Source: Mycolicibacterium insubricum (GTDB lineage Bacteria > Actinomycetota > Actinomycetes > Mycobacteriales > Mycobacteriaceae). Taken from it: a DNA stretch of 64,000 nucleotides. Of this stretch, positions 49,826 to 59,681 are shown piece after piece. The stretch covers positions 3,224,001-3,288,000 of the forward strand of contig NZ_AP022618.1 in the NCBI RefSeq assembly GCF_010731615.1, read 5' to 3'. The notes below the pieces were generated by a model. The model made no database searches and was not told where the DNA came from. It worked only from the letters and a program-made list of their open reading frames with translations. The position numbers were made by a program, and so were the translations under genes. Every line of letters begins with the position of its first letter. The stretch's first letter is position 1.

Positions 49826-51109
49826 ATGATGACGCGGCAGCCCGACACGGGTACAGAAGCGACCCTGCGGGGGCTGGCCGGCAGGCCGGCGTTCCGGGTG
49901 GTCGCGGCGATCGCTTTCCTGGCGGCGGGCTGGTGGCTGTATGCCCACGTGCCCTACCGCATCGATATCGACGTCTACCGGATGGGCGGGCGTGCGTGGC
50001 TGAACGACCAGCCGCTGTATGCGGCGACCTCGTTGTTCCACACCCGGCCGGGCATCAATCTGCCCTTCACCTATCCCCCGCTGGCGGCGATCTTCTTCGC
50101 GCCGTTCGCCTGGTTGCCGTTGCCGGCGGCCAGCGCCGCCATCACGGTGCTGACCCTGGTGCTGGTGGTGGTGTCGACGGGGCTGGTGCTGACCCGGCTC
50201 GACGTGTGCCCGGGCCGCCCGGCCGACCGCTGGTGGTTGGCGGTCGGGATCAGCGCCGTCGCGTCGGTGGCGCTGGAACCGCTGCACGCAACGTTCGACT
50301 TCGGCCAGATCAATGTGGTGCTGATGGCGCTGGTGATCGCCGACTGCGCGCCCCGGCGCACCCCCTGGCCGCGCGGCCTGCTGCTCGGCGTGGCCATCGC
50401 GCTGAAGCTCACGCCCGCGGTGTTCATCCTCTACTTCCTGCTGCGCCGCGACGTGCGGGCCGCCGTCACCTCGGGCATCACCTTCCTGGTGGCGACGGCG
50501 CTGGGGTTCGCGCTGGCCTGGAGCGATTCGGTGCGGTACTGGACGACGACGATCCACGACACCGACCGGATCGGGACGCCCACGCTGAACACCAACCAGA
50601 ACATCTCCGCCGCGCTGGCCCGGTTGGGCCTGGCCGCCGAGCCGCGGATGCTGATCTGGGCCGCGTGCACGCTGCTGGTGCTGGCGGCGACGGTGTGGGC
50701 CGGCCGCGGGGCCATGCGGGCGGGCCAGCCGATGCTGGCGCTGATCGCGGTGGCGCTGTTCGGCCTGGTGGTGTCGCCGGTGTCCTGGTCGCACCACTGG
50801 GTGTGGATCCTGCCGTCGCTGCTCACCACGGGCGTGTTGGCGGCCCGGTGGCGCAGTGTCGCGCTGTGGGTGATCACCGGCGCCGGGCTGGTGCTGGCCA
50901 CCAGCTACCCGATGCTGCTCATGCCCGAGCACCACGAGTCCGAGGCCGCGCTGTGGCGTCAGCTGGTCGGTACGTCGTATCTGTGGTGGGCGTTGGCGGC
51001 GATCGTGGCCATCGGGGCGGTCTGCCGCCGCCGCCCGGTCAGCCCGCCGCGGACTCCGGCAGTCGAGACGACGTCGGACTCGGCAGCTCCGGCGCTGCAG
51101 TCTCCTTGA
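49826..51109 (+). CDS. Alpha-1,2-mannosyltransferase for LM/LAM side chains (Rv2181-like, GT-C)
   Basis: 427 residues with about ten membrane helices, DUF2029 family. GT-C features: [18 protein letters not shown] with the catalytic-loop Asp residues, [36 protein letters not shown] and [11 protein letters not shown]. By recall Rv2181 adds alpha-1,2-mannose branches to lipomannan. GGAGGG lies three bases before ATG 49826 and six before ATG 49829; either could start. The 3' end overlaps the convergent acyltransferase by 71 bases. Confidence 0.92.
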   Translation: MMTRQPDTGTEATLRGLAGRPAFRVVAAIAFLAAGWWLYAHVPYRIDIDVYRMGGRAWLNDQPLYAATSLFHTRPGINLPFTYPPLAAIFFAPFAWLPLPAASAAITVLTLVLVVVSTGLVLTRLDVCPGRPADRWWLAVGISAVASVALEPLHATFDFGQINVVLMALVIADCAPRRTPWPRGLLLGVAIALKLTPAVFILYFLLRRDVRAAVTSGITFLVATALGFALAWSDSVRYWTTTIHDTDRIGTPTLNTNQNISAALARLGLAAEPRMLIWAACTLLVLAATVWAGRGAMRAGQPMLALIAVALFGLVVSPVSWSHHWVWILPSLLTTGVLAARWRSVALWVITGAGLVLATSYPMLLMPEHHESEAALWRQLVGTSYLWWALAAIVAIGAVCRRRPVSPPRTPAVETTSDSAAPALQSP

Positions 51110-51767
51110 GGCTGGCGGCGTAGACGTCGACGTACTCCTGGCCGGACAGCTCCATCAGGGCGTACATCACCTCGTCGATGACGGCGCGCTCGATGAACCG
51201 GTTGCCGGCCATGCCGTCGAAGCGGGAGAAGTCCATCGGCTTGCCGAACCGGACCTCGACCTTCCCGGACCGCAGGAAGCGGGCGCCGGGTGGGTTGACC
51301 ACGTTGGTGCCGACCATCGCCACCGGGATGACGGGCACACCGGTCTCCAGCGCGAGCCGGGCCAGCCCGGTCTTGCCCTTGTAGAGGCGGCCGTCGGGGC
51401 TGCGGGTGCCCTCGGGGTACATGCCGAGCAGCTTGCCCTGGTCCAGGATCCGCTTGGCGGTGTCCAGGGCGGCCTGCGCGGAGTCGGCGTCGGTGCGGTC
51501 GATCGGCACCTGGCCGACGACGGTGTAGAACCAGGCCAGGAACCGGCCCTTGACCCCGGTGCCGGTGAAGTACTCCTGCTTGGCCAGGAAGGTGATCCGG
51601 CGGCGCACCATCAGCGGCAGGAAGAAGCTGTCCATCACCGCCAGGTGGTTACTGGCCAGGATCGCCGACCCGTTGGACGGAAGATGCTCCAAGCCTTGGG
51701 TTTTCGGCCGCCCGATGACATAGAGCAGCGGACCCAGAAAGACGTACTTGAACAACCAGTACCACAT
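51039..51767 (-). CDS. 1-acylglycerol-3-phosphate O-acyltransferase (PlsC family, Rv2182c-like)
   Basis: 242 residues from ATG 51767 with GGGAGGG just upstream. The HxxxxD acyltransferase motif is in [11 protein letters not shown] and the substrate box is [19 protein letters not shown]. An N-terminal hydrophobic helix anchors it at the membrane. It would form phosphatidic acid or a related acylated glycerol phosphate. The last about 24 codons overlap the convergent mannosyltransferase gene; the C-terminal Pro/Ser tail comes from that overlap. Confidence 0.9.
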   Translation of the reverse strand: MWYWLFKYVFLGPLLYVIGRPKTQGLEHLPSNGSAILASNHLAVMDSFFLPLMVRRRITFLAKQEYFTGTGVKGRFLAWFYTVVGQVPIDRTDADSAQAALDTAKRILDQGKLLGMYPEGTRSPDGRLYKGKTGLARLALETGVPVIPVAMVGTNVVNPPGARFLRSGKVEVRFGKPMDFSRFDGMAGNRFIERAVIDEVMYALMELSGQEYVDVYAASLKETAAPELPSPTSSRLPESAAG

Positions 51768-51860
51768 GTACCCTCCCGGATCTGCGCACCCGGAGGGCCC
51801 GCTGTGCCGTTGCACTCGACGTGCGCAACTCTACCCACCGCGCCTGCGGCGCGCTCATTC

Positions 51861-52283
51861 TCAGTCGTCAGTGGTTTCTTGGAGAATCACCGTGATCGGC
51901 TGGTACCGGCCGTTGGTGGCCCGGGCCGCGTCCTCGGCACCGGCCGGCTCGGCCGCCGGCGCCTCCGGCGGCCCGGTCGGCCGGTCCGGCGGCGGCGGGC
52001 TCGGCGCAGCCGCCGGGGCCCCCGGGTCGTCGACCTTGAGCATCGCCCGGACGATCGCCAGCAGCGCCACACTGTGCTCGCCGAGCGTGTCCAGCAGCGG
52101 GTGCTGCTCCCCGTTGATCAGCGCGACCAGGGCGCAGACCGGGCACCACACCTGCTGGCAGGGACCCTCGCCCGACCCGGCGGCCAGCGCCGCGGCGGCA
52201 CGCACCGCCGGATCGAGTCGGTCCAGAATCAGCTGCGCCAGTTGGCGCAGCTCGGGACCGATATCACCGTGCGAACCAGTCAC
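51861..52283 (-). CDS. Conserved mycobacterial protein, Cys-containing (Rv2183c-like)
   Basis: 140 residues from GTG 52283, which gives a GTGA overlap with the ArsA-like gene and sits ten bases after GGAGG. The N-terminal helical half includes QQVWCPVCALVALING, a CxxC pair that might bind metal; the second half is Pro/Ala rich and ends ITVILQETTDD. No known function. It is cotranscribed with the ATPase and two SRPBCC genes. Confidence 0.82.
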   Translation of the reverse strand: MTGSHGDIGPELRQLAQLILDRLDPAVRAAAALAAGSGEGPCQQVWCPVCALVALINGEQHPLLDTLGEHSVALLAIVRAMLKVDDPGAPAAAPSPPPPDRPTGPPEAPAAEPAGAEDAARATNGRYQPITVILQETTDD

Positions 52284-53524
52284 GCCGGCCACACCTCCGG
52301 ATTCGGTCGAAAACGCACGGTCAGTTCGGTGCCGCGAAGTGCGGCGTCGACGACGGTACAGCGGCGCAGCACCGACGCCAGCCGCACCCGTCGGCGTAGG
52401 CCACCGGTTCCGATGACCAGGTCATCGTCGACCCGGCCCAGCGTCAGGGAACCCGAGTCGACCTGTGGCAACTCTAGCCGCATCCGGTAGATGCTCCCCA
52501 GCCCCGACCCCGATTCCAGGTCGACGACCGGTCGCAGCGGGCCCGGCGGTGCCGCGCCGTTGCGGTAGACGACGGCGTCGAGCAGTTCCCCGAGCGACGC
52601 CGGGCCGATCGGTTCGCCCGGGAAGTGCGGCGCCAGCGCCAGCTCCACATCGCCGATGGTCACCGACAGCTCGGCCAGCACCCGCTGCTGTTCGTTGATC
52701 CGCGCGGCGTACCAGTCGAACGCCGGATGCTCCGGCAGGTTGCTGTACTCGTAGGAATCGTCCTGCAGCAGAACCTGGTTGACGATCAGCCGGTCGACCC
52801 GCACGCCCATCAGCGACAGTGCACCCAGGGTGCGGACGGCCTCGGCGGCCACCACCTTCTCCGGGGTCAGCACCAGGTGCGCGCCGACCCGGTCCCCCCG
52901 GCCGAGCAGCGCGCTCAGCCCGTCCATCCCGGCGGCCATCCGCTCCAGCAGCGTGACGACGGCGGCGCCGGACCGGTCGGTGACCGAGGACAGCCGGCGG
53001 TGCTGCGGCCAGGCCCGCTCCAGGTACAGCCCGAACGCGCCGGGCAGCGTCAGCATCCGCAGCGCGTCGGCGGTGGACGCGCAATCCACCACCACCAGGT
53101 CCCAGCGGCCACCGTCGGCCAGTTCGGCGACGGTGTGCAGACCCAGAACCTCCTGGATCCCGGGCAGCGCGGACAGCTCCTCGGGAGCCAGGTCGCCGAT
53201 CTCGGAGTCCGGGTAGCGCTGGGCGACCACCTCGGCGGCGCTACGCCAGCCCTGCTCCAGCAGCGCCAGGGTGTCCAGCGCGAGCGCGTCGAGGGGGCCG
53301 TCGAACTCGCCGTCGAGCACCCGCACCGCCGCGTCCGGGCCACCGGGCGGCACGTCGACGCCGAGGACGTCGCCCAGGGAATGCGCCTGGTCGGTGGAGA
53401 CGATCAGCACCCGCTCGCCGTCGCGGGCGGCCCGCACCGCCGTCGCGCAGGCCAGGGTGGACTTGCCCACCCCGCCCTTGCCGACGAACAGGGCGATTCT
53501 CGCGGCGCCGGGACTCGGGGTCAG
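52280..53524 (-). CDS. ArsA/Get3-like P-loop ATPase (Rv2184c-like), probable CTG start
   Basis: 414 residues if started at CTG 53524. The Walker A loop VGKGGVGKSTLA requires codons upstream of the GTG at 53470, and between the preceding gene's stop and that loop no ATG, GTG or TTG is in frame. CTG 53524 overlaps the upstream TGA as CTGA, mimicking the 4-base overlaps elsewhere. Other features: VSTDQAHSLGDVLGV (switch I-like), VVDCASTADALRML and LVNQVLLQDD. The protein resembles anion- or tail-anchored-protein ATPases of the ArsA group; its client is unknown. Confidence 0.87.
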   Translation of the reverse strand: MTPSPGAARIALFVGKGGVGKSTLACATAVRAARDGERVLIVSTDQAHSLGDVLGVDVPPGGPDAAVRVLDGEFDGPLDALALDTLALLEQGWRSAAEVVAQRYPDSEIGDLAPEELSALPGIQEVLGLHTVAELADGGRWDLVVVDCASTADALRMLTLPGAFGLYLERAWPQHRRLSSVTDRSGAAVVTLLERMAAGMDGLSALLGRGDRVGAHLVLTPEKVVAAEAVRTLGALSLMGVRVDRLIVNQVLLQDDSYEYSNLPEHPAFDWYAARINEQQRVLAELSVTIGDVELALAPHFPGEPIGPASLGELLDAVVYRNGAAPPGPLRPVVDLESGSGLGSIYRMRLELPQVDSGSLTLGRVDDDLVIGTGGLRRRVRLASVLRRCTVVDAALRGTELTVRFRPNPEVWPA

Positions 53525-53955
53525 CCCTCGGCCCGCTTCTTCAGGTCCTTGAGCGCGGAATCGGTGAGCCGTCGCTCGGCCTTGCGCTTGAGCAGGCCGA
53601 TCATCGGGATCATCAGGTCGACCGACAGTTCATAGGTGACCTCGGTGCCGGTGCCCGCCGGCGCCAGCCGGTAGGCGCCGTCGAGGGCCCGCAGCAGCGA
53701 GCTGGACACCAGCCACCAGCGCACCCAGCTGCGGTCCGCGGCCCACTCGTACTCCAGCACCATGGTGTCGGAGAGCACCGTGGCGTCCAACACCAGCCGC
53801 GCCGTTTTGGGGTTGCCGTCGGCGAAGGTCTCCAGGACCTCGGTCTCCTTGTACTCCTTGACCCACTCCGGGTAGGAGCCGATGTCGGCGATGACGTCCA
53901 TCACCGTCGCCGGGTCCGCCTCGATGTAGATGGTCTGTGCCGTCTTGTCCGCCAC
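53521..53955 (-). CDS. SRPBCC family protein (TB16.3/Rv2185c-like)
   Basis: 144 residues, GTG start. A helix-grip fold: DKTAQTIYIEADPATVMDVI, then YPEWVKEYKETEVLE and the C-terminal helix MIPMIGLLKRKAERRLTD. Binds a hydrophobic ligand; the partner is unknown. By recall this is TB16.3 (Rv2185c), a protein detected in M. tuberculosis culture. Its stop overlaps the ArsA-like start, so the two are translationally coupled. Confidence 0.9.
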   Translation of the reverse strand: MADKTAQTIYIEADPATVMDVIADIGSYPEWVKEYKETEVLETFADGNPKTARLVLDATVLSDTMVLEYEWAADRSWVRWWLVSSSLLRALDGAYRLAPAGTGTEVTYELSVDLMIPMIGLLKRKAERRLTDSALKDLKKRAEG

Positions 53956-54057
53956 GTCTGCGCTGCCTGTCTGGTTGTCCGGCGCCGGTCACTGCTGCGC
54001 CGCTGAAGCCGGAAGGTTTGGGGAAAACGGTACCCGCCCGGCGCGGCGGCGGGTCGG

Positions 54058-54495
54058 TCAGGACGCCGGCGGCATGCCGACGCCGCGGCCCCGCTCCAGC
54101 TCCGCCTTGACCTCGAAAGACATTTTCTTGCCGGCCACCCGGCGCCGGTGGTTCAGCTCGGCAAGGTCGGCGGGCCGTGTAGTTCTGCGAGCACGAGCCT
54201 TACCGGTGGCACCGGCGAGATCGAGGGTGGCGGTATCGGCGACGCCCGTGGGTTCGGCGTGCAGGAAGTAGTGCAGGATCACCCCGTCGAGCTCGGGCTC
54301 CAGCCAGATCTCCATGGTCCCGGTCAGCGGCCCGGCGACCTGCCAGCGAACGCCGGCCGGTCCGCGCTCCTCGATGACCGTCAACCGCAGATCGGGCCAC
54401 CACCGCCGCCAGCGGGCGGGGTCGCCGACGACCGCACCGACGAGGGCGGGATCGGCGGCCACGAACGTCTCGTCGGCGATCTGGTAGCTGTTCAT
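54058..54495 (-). CDS. SRPBCC-like conserved protein (Rv2186c-like) with short repeat insertion
   Basis: 145 residues from ATG 54495. [21 protein letters not shown] and [11 protein letters not shown] suggest another START-like fold. Near residue 95-112 the segment [13 protein letters not shown] lies between two DLA tripeptides and is encoded by the second dispersed repeat; conserved-looking sequence ([13 protein letters not shown]) resumes after it. The function is unknown. It is divergent from fadD15 across 102 bases. Confidence 0.8.
   Translation of the reverse strand: MNSYQIADETFVAADPALVGAVVGDPARWRRWWPDLRLTVIEERGPAGVRWQVAGPLTGTMEIWLEPELDGVILHYFLHAEPTGVADTATLDLAGATGKARARRTTRPADLAELNHRRRVAGKKMSFEVKAELERGRGVGMPPAS
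54157..54222 (-). repeat. Second dispersed repeat, copy 2, in the Rv2186c-like gene
   Basis: Carries the same 21-base core as 49472-49492, here at 54177-54197. Flanks form an imperfect direct repeat: CTCGGCAAGGTC (54157-54168) and ACCGGCGAGATC (54211-54222), 54 bases apart, equal to 18 codons. Both copies are in the same orientation relative to their genes and are read in the same frame (RARRTT). Confidence 0.58.
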
Positions 54496-54597
54496 CGGGC
54501 TAGCTTCACATACCGGTCCAAGGTGAGCACAGTCACACTCGGTCGAGGCGGGTGTCTAAGCTATCCGACAGCAACCACACCGGAAGAGGTTTTGCCC

Positions 54598-56403
54598 GTG
54601 CGCGAATTCAATGCCCCCGCGTCCTTTGTCGTCGGCGAACAGGACAACGTGGTATCGGCGGTCTACGAGAACGCGGCGACGCATCCGGACTACCCGATCT
54701 ATCAACGATTGATCGACGGCGTCTGGACCAACGTCAGCTGCGCGCAGGCCGCCGACCAGATCCGCAGTGTGGCCCGCGGCCTGATCGCCCGCGGCGTGGT
54801 CCCCGGCGACCGGGTGGCGCTGCTGTCGGCGACCCGCTACGAGTGGGCCATCCTGGACCTGGCGATCCTGTCCGTCGGCGCGCTGACCGTGCCGATCTAC
54901 GAGACCTCGTCCTCGGACCAGATCCAGTGGGTGCTGGAGGATTCCGGCGCGGTGCTGCTGTTGGCGGAGACCGACGAGCACCGCGAGATGGCCGAGAAGC
55001 TGGCCCCGGGGCTGCCCGCCCTGCGCGCCATCCTGCAGATCGAGGGATCCGGCCCGTCGGCCATCGAGACGCTGACCGTCGACGGCGCCGACGTCGAACC
55101 GGCTGAGGTGCAGCGCCGGGTGTCCGGGCTGCGCGCCTCGGATCCGGCCACCATGATCTACACCTCGGGCACCACCGGCCGGCCCAAGGGCTGCCAGCTG
55201 ACGCACTCCAACCTGATCTACGAGATCCGGGGCGCCAAGGACGCGGTGCCGGACCTGCTCAAGCAGTCGCAGCGTTTGCTGGTGTTCCTGCCGCTGGCGC
55301 ACGTGCTGGCCCGGGCGATCGCCATGGCGGCCATGCACAACCGGGTGACGGTCGGCTTCACCAGCGACATTAAGAACCTGATCCCGATGTTCGCGGTGTT
55401 CAAGCCGACCATCGTGGTGTCGGTGCCGCGGGTGTTCGAGAAGGTCTACAACACCGCCGAGCAGAACGCCTTCAACGCCGGCAAGGGCAAGATCTTCCAC
55501 ATCGCCGCCGACACCGCCATCGCCTGGAGCGAGGCGCTGGACACCCCCGGCGGCCCGGGCCTGCTGCTGCGCGCCAAGCACGCGCTGTTCGACAAGCTGG
55601 TCTATCACAAGCTCAAGGCCGCCCTCGGTGGCGACTGCGTGGCCTCGATCTCCGGCGGCGCGCCGCTGGGCGCCCGGTTGTGCCACTTCTACCGCGGCGT
55701 CGGGCTGACCATCTACGAGGGCTACGGACTGACCGAGACGTGTGCGGCCATCACGGTGAACCGGATGGACGACATGCGGGTCGGCACCGTCGGCAAGCTG
55801 CTGGGCGGCAACAGCATGCGCATCGCCGACGACGGCGAGGTGCTGGTCCGCGGCGGCGTGGTGTTCCACGGTTACTGGCAGAACGAGAAGGCCACCGCCG
55901 ACGCCGTGCACGACGGCTGGTTCTACACCGGTGACATCGGCACCGTCGACGACGACGGGTTCCTGAAGATCACCGGCCGCAAGAAGGAGATCATCGTCAC
56001 CGCCGGCGGCAAGAACGTCGCGCCGGCCGTGCTGGAGGACCAGCTGCGGGCGCACCCGCTGATCTCCCAGGCGATGGCCGTCGGTGATGCGCAGCCGTTC
56101 ATCGCCGCGCTGATCACCATCGACCCGGAGGCCTGGCCGGCGTGGAAGGAACACCACGGCAAGGCCGCCGACGCAACCGTCGGTGAGCTGGCGACCGACC
56201 CGGATCTGACCGCCGAGATCGACCGCGCGATCGAGAACGCCAACGCGGCGGTGTCCCATGCCGAGTCGATCCGCAAGTTCGTCATCCTGCCGGTGGACTT
56301 CACCGTCGAGACCGGCGAGCTCACCCCCACGCTGAAGCTCAAGCGCAACGTGGTGGCCGAGAAGTTCGCCGACGCGATCGAGGGCCTGTACGCCAAGCAC
56401 TGA
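54598..56403 (+). CDS. fadD15: FadD15, long-chain fatty-acyl-CoA synthetase
   Basis: 601 residues from GTG 54598, eight bases after AAGAGG. ANL-superfamily enzyme: [18 protein letters not shown] (P-loop), [45 protein letters not shown] and a C-terminal lysine in [12 protein letters not shown]. The length equals that recalled for M. tuberculosis FadD15. It activates long-chain fatty acids to acyl-CoA. Convergent with pimB, only 12 bases apart. Confidence 0.95.
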   Translation: MREFNAPASFVVGEQDNVVSAVYENAATHPDYPIYQRLIDGVWTNVSCAQAADQIRSVARGLIARGVVPGDRVALLSATRYEWAILDLAILSVGALTVPIYETSSSDQIQWVLEDSGAVLLLAETDEHREMAEKLAPGLPALRAILQIEGSGPSAIETLTVDGADVEPAEVQRRVSGLRASDPATMIYTSGTTGRPKGCQLTHSNLIYEIRGAKDAVPDLLKQSQRLLVFLPLAHVLARAIAMAAMHNRVTVGFTSDIKNLIPMFAVFKPTIVVSVPRVFEKVYNTAEQNAFNAGKGKIFHIAADTAIAWSEALDTPGGPGLLLRAKHALFDKLVYHKLKAALGGDCVASISGGAPLGARLCHFYRGVGLTIYEGYGLTETCAAITVNRMDDMRVGTVGKLLGGNSMRIADDGEVLVRGGVVFHGYWQNEKATADAVHDGWFYTGDIGTVDDDGFLKITGRKKEIIVTAGGKNVAPAVLEDQLRAHPLISQAMAVGDAQPFIAALITIDPEAWPAWKEHHGKAADATVGELATDPDLTAEIDRAIENANAAVSHAESIRKFVILPVDFTVETGELTPTLKLKRNVVAEKFADAIEGLYAKH

Positions 56404-56415
56404 CCCGGTGCAGGC

Positions 56416-57552
56416 TCAGCCCGTCAGCAGCTCCGACATCCGAGTGGCCAGCCGGGGCCACTGCCAGCGCGCACACACCCAGTCCCGGCCGGCCGCGCCG
56501 ACGGCGGCGGACCGGGCCGGGTCGGCCAGCAGGTCGCCGATGGCATCGATGATCTGGTCCAGGTCGCGGCCGTCGACGACGGTGCCGGTGCGGCCGTCGA
56601 CCACGGTTTCCGGTGCGCCCCCGGAGTTTCCGGCCACCACCGGGACGCCGGTCGCCGAGGCCTCCAGGAACACGATGCCCAGGCCCTCGACGTCCAGGCC
56701 GGCGCCGCGGGTACGGCACGGCATGGCGAACACGTCGCCCAGGGCGTAGTGCGCGGGCAGTTCGTCGGTGGGCACGCTGCCGGTGAACACCACGTGGTCG
56801 GCGACGCCGTGTTCGGCGGCCAGAGCCTGCAGATGCTCCCGGTACGGTCCCCCGCCGACGATCACCAACACCGCGCCATCGACCCGGCGGCGCAGCTGCG
56901 ACAGCGCGCGGATCAGCATGTCCTGGCCCTTGCGGGGCACCAGCCGGGAGACGCACACCACCGTCGGTGCGTCGCCGAGTCGGTAGCGCTCCCGCAGCAC
57001 CGCGCGGGCGGCCGGGTCGGGCCGGAAGTGGTCGGTGTCCACCCCGGGCGGCAGGTGCTCGAGACCGGCGTGCGGGCCGAACGCCGCGGCGAACCGGCGT
57101 CGCGTGTAGTGCGAGACGAAGGTGATCACGTCGGTGCTGTCCCCGATCCGGCGCAGCGCGGAGGCGGCCACCGGCAGCATGGACCAGCCGACCTCGTGGC
57201 CGTGGGTGCTGGCTACCACCCGCCGGGCCCCGGCGCCGCGGGCGCGGTCGGCCAGCAGCGCCAGCGGAGCGGCCGCGCCGAACCACACGGTCTCGATGCC
57301 GCGCTCGGCGATCAGCGCCCGCATCCGGGCGTCGACCATGGGCTCGGGCAGCATCAGTGTGCTCCGGTGGCGGACGATGGTGATCCCGCGGGCGGCGACG
57401 CGTTCGTCGTACTCGGCGCTGCCCTTCCACCGCGGTGCGTACACGGTCAGCTCGTGCTCACCGGCCATCCGGGTGACCAGTTGTTCCAGGTAGGACTGGA
57501 TGCCACCCGGGCGGGGTGGGTAGTCATTGCTGACCAGGAGGATGCGCGTCAT
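56416..57552 (-). CDS. pimB: PimB, GDP-mannose:PIM1 alpha-1,6-mannosyltransferase (GT4)
   Basis: 378 residues. GT-B glycosyltransferase: N-terminal acceptor domain with NDYPPRPGGIQSYLEQL, C-terminal donor domain with VSRLVPRKGQDMLIRAL and the EX7E region EGLGIVFLEASATGVPVV. PimB adds the second mannose to phosphatidylinositol mannoside at the inner membrane face. Adjacent to fadD15 and the Rv2189c-like gene as in M. tuberculosis (Rv2188c). Confidence 0.94.
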   Translation of the reverse strand: MTRILLVSNDYPPRPGGIQSYLEQLVTRMAGEHELTVYAPRWKGSAEYDERVAARGITIVRHRSTLMLPEPMVDARMRALIAERGIETVWFGAAAPLALLADRARGAGARRVVASTHGHEVGWSMLPVAASALRRIGDSTDVITFVSHYTRRRFAAAFGPHAGLEHLPPGVDTDHFRPDPAARAVLRERYRLGDAPTVVCVSRLVPRKGQDMLIRALSQLRRRVDGAVLVIVGGGPYREHLQALAAEHGVADHVVFTGSVPTDELPAHYALGDVFAMPCRTRGAGLDVEGLGIVFLEASATGVPVVAGNSGGAPETVVDGRTGTVVDGRDLDQIIDAIGDLLADPARSAAVGAAGRDWVCARWQWPRLATRMSELLTG

Positions 57553-57563
57553 CGCCGATCAGG

Positions 57564-58421
57564 TTAGCGCTCGGCCGCCGCGCGCCAACCGGCGAGCAGT
57601 TCGCGCCCGGTCGCGCCGAACACCTGCGTCAACGCGACACCGGCGTCGGGGTGTCCCGCGCCGGCGGCCCGGGCGTAGAACTCCCGCAGCCGGTCCGGGC
57701 CGCCGCGGGCGGCCAGGTAGCGGGCGAAACCCCAGGCCCGGTCGTAGGCAGCGGACAGCTGCGCGGGGTCGGTGGCGGTGAAGTCGGCATCGGCGGGCAG
57801 CCGGTCCGGGACCGGTGCGGTGCCCGGCGCCGGGGCCGGGCGGGCCACATAGTCGGCGACGCCCTCCTGCACCCAGCGGGCCGCGTCGGTGTCGGTGACG
57901 GCGCGGGTGGCGTAGTGGAAGAGCTCATGGGTCAACACGATTCGGAAGTCCTGCTCGGAGATCTGAAGTACGCCGGGGGCCAGGACGATCCGCGCGCCGG
58001 TGGCCGTGCGGGTGGCGGCGTCGATGTGGTCGGCGACGGCCGCAGCGGCGATGTCGGCGCCGGCCAGTCCGGTCCGGTGGGCGAATTCGGTTCCGGTGTC
58101 GGTGATCTCGACGACGATCTCACGCGGCCAGTCGGGACCCCAGAATGCGTCGACGGCGCCGGCGGCCGCGCCGATGTCGGCGGTGACCCGGATGGCGACG
58201 GCCGCGCCAGGGCCGCCGGGGGCGGCCGGGACTCCGATGAATCGCAGCGTGCGCCCGTCGGGCAGGGTCGGGGCGATGCTCACCGGGCCGGTGTACGCCG
58301 GCGGGGGGCTCGGCCGTGGCGCAGCGGAATCGGGGTGGGTGTGACCGGCCGTCAGCGGTGCCGCGATACCGATGCAGGCGAGGAAGACGCCGGCCAACAG
58401 CGACCGCAGCCGGTCGGCCAC
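57564..58421 (-). CDS. Secreted HExxH metallopeptidase-like protein (Rv2189c-like)
   Basis: 285 residues from GTG 58421 (VADRLRSLLAGVFLA). An N-terminal signal segment (about 3-25) is followed by a Pro-rich linker and a domain with VLTHELFHYATR, a full HExxH zinc motif, and WVQEGVADYVA, which supplies the expected third ligand Glu downstream. This fits a gluzincin-type peptidase, possibly inactive or specialised. Two residues of a weak lipobox (FLAC) are present but the consensus is poor. Next to ripC and pimB, so an envelope role is likely. Confidence 0.82.
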   Translation of the reverse strand: MADRLRSLLAGVFLACIGIAAPLTAGHTHPDSAAPRPSPPPAYTGPVSIAPTLPDGRTLRFIGVPAAPGGPGAAVAIRVTADIGAAAGAVDAFWGPDWPREIVVEITDTGTEFAHRTGLAGADIAAAAVADHIDAATRTATGARIVLAPGVLQISEQDFRIVLTHELFHYATRAVTDTDAARWVQEGVADYVARPAPAPGTAPVPDRLPADADFTATDPAQLSAAYDRAWGFARYLAARGGPDRLREFYARAAGAGHPDAGVALTQVFGATGRELLAGWRAAAER

Positions 58422-58449
58422 CTGGCCGCGGCGGGTTGGTAGCGGCGGG

Positions 58450-59610
58450 CTAGTAGCGACGGGCGTTGTAGAACGGTCCGGCGCCGTCGAGCGGCACCAC
58501 CCGGACCGGCTGGCCGTAGGTGGAGGCGTGCACCACCAGGCCGTCACCGACGTAGATGCCGGTGTGCGAGGCGTCACCGTAGTAATTCACCACGTCGCCG
58601 GGCTGCAGATCGCTCCGGGAGACCGGCATGCCGCCGCGGGCCAGCGCCTGGCTGGAGTGCGGCAGTGAGACGCCGGCCTGCTGGAAGGCCCACATCACCA
58701 GGCCGGAGCAGTCGAACGCGCCGGGTCCGGCGGCGCCCCAGGAGTACGGAGATCCGACGCGGGTCAGCGCGGCCTGCACGACGGTGGAACCGAGCGGGCT
58801 GGCGGTCACCCCCTCGGGGGCCCCGACGTCGCCGGGCGGCACTGCGTCGGCAGGCGACTCGGGGGCGGCCTCGGGCGCGGGCGCATCGGGAGCAGCCTCG
58901 GGCAGTCCCGGCGCCGGAGCGGCCAGGATCGCGGGCGGCTGGACGGCCGGGGTCGGGTTGGCCCACTGGTTGCGCTGCTGGGGGGTCAGCACGTTGTACC
59001 GGGACTTCACCACGGCGATCTTGAGCGCCAGCGCGTTCTGCTTGTTCACCAGGTCGTTGCGGACGGCGACGGCGGCTTCGGTGGCGGTCTTGGCCTCGGC
59101 GGCGGACTTGGCCGAGGCGGCCTCGGCACGGTCGGCGTTGTCGCGGGCGGTCCGGAAGCTGGACATGGTGGTCTGCATCTGGGTATTGACCATGTCCTGG
59201 ACGGCGAGCTGGTCGATCAGGCCCTGCGGGGTGGTGGCAACCAGCAGGGCGTTGAACTCGTCGGTGCGGCCTCCCATGTAGGTGGCGACGGCAAACTTGT
59301 CAACATCGGTCTGGTAGTTGCCCAGCGTGGTCTTCGCCGACTCCGCGGTGGCCAGGTCCTGGGTGTGCTGGTTCTCCGCGGCGGTCTGCGCGGCGACCTT
59401 GCTGTTGAGATCGATCTGGGCGGCGTTGACGGCTTCGCTGGTCTGCTCGGCCTGACGGGTCAGGTCCCGGAGCTCGGCGAGCGGATCCTGGGCGGGGTCG
59501 GCGTGACCCACCGACATCAGTGTCCCGGACAACACTCCCACCGTCGCGATGACGGTGAGCACACGGGGTCTGAGCACGCGTTTAGCCAGGTCAATCCGTA
59601 CAAAGCTCAA
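58450..59610 (-). CDS. ripC: RipC, NlpC/P60 peptidoglycan endopeptidase
   Basis: 386 residues from TTG 59610, with AAGGA eight bases upstream. A signal segment (about 14-37) leads to a long coiled coil (45-205), a Pro/Ala linker (215-270) and an NlpC/P60 domain with Cys301 (FDCSGLVMW), His349 and His361. RipC cleaves peptide stems and is activated by FtsEX through its coiled coil in mycobacteria. The 177 bases upstream carry a dyad at 59682-59698. Confidence 0.94.
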   Translation of the reverse strand: MSFVRIDLAKRVLRPRVLTVIATVGVLSGTLMSVGHADPAQDPLAELRDLTRQAEQTSEAVNAAQIDLNSKVAAQTAAENQHTQDLATAESAKTTLGNYQTDVDKFAVATYMGGRTDEFNALLVATTPQGLIDQLAVQDMVNTQMQTTMSSFRTARDNADRAEAASAKSAAEAKTATEAAVAVRNDLVNKQNALALKIAVVKSRYNVLTPQQRNQWANPTPAVQPPAILAAPAPGLPEAAPDAPAPEAAPESPADAVPPGDVGAPEGVTASPLGSTVVQAALTRVGSPYSWGAAGPGAFDCSGLVMWAFQQAGVSLPHSSQALARGGMPVSRSDLQPGDVVNYYGDASHTGIYVGDGLVVHASTYGQPVRVVPLDGAGPFYNARRY

Positions 59611-59681
59611 GATTTGTGTCCTTAAACTGCCTTCGGCGCGGAGTTGCCACGCCGCCGCCGAACCGCCTTAGGTCTCATTTA

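Noticed and set aside
53470..53470. Start of the ArsA-like gene at the internal GTG
   Set aside because: It would remove GKGG of the Walker A motif and leave a long untranslated gap after a gene with which it otherwise overlaps by four bases.
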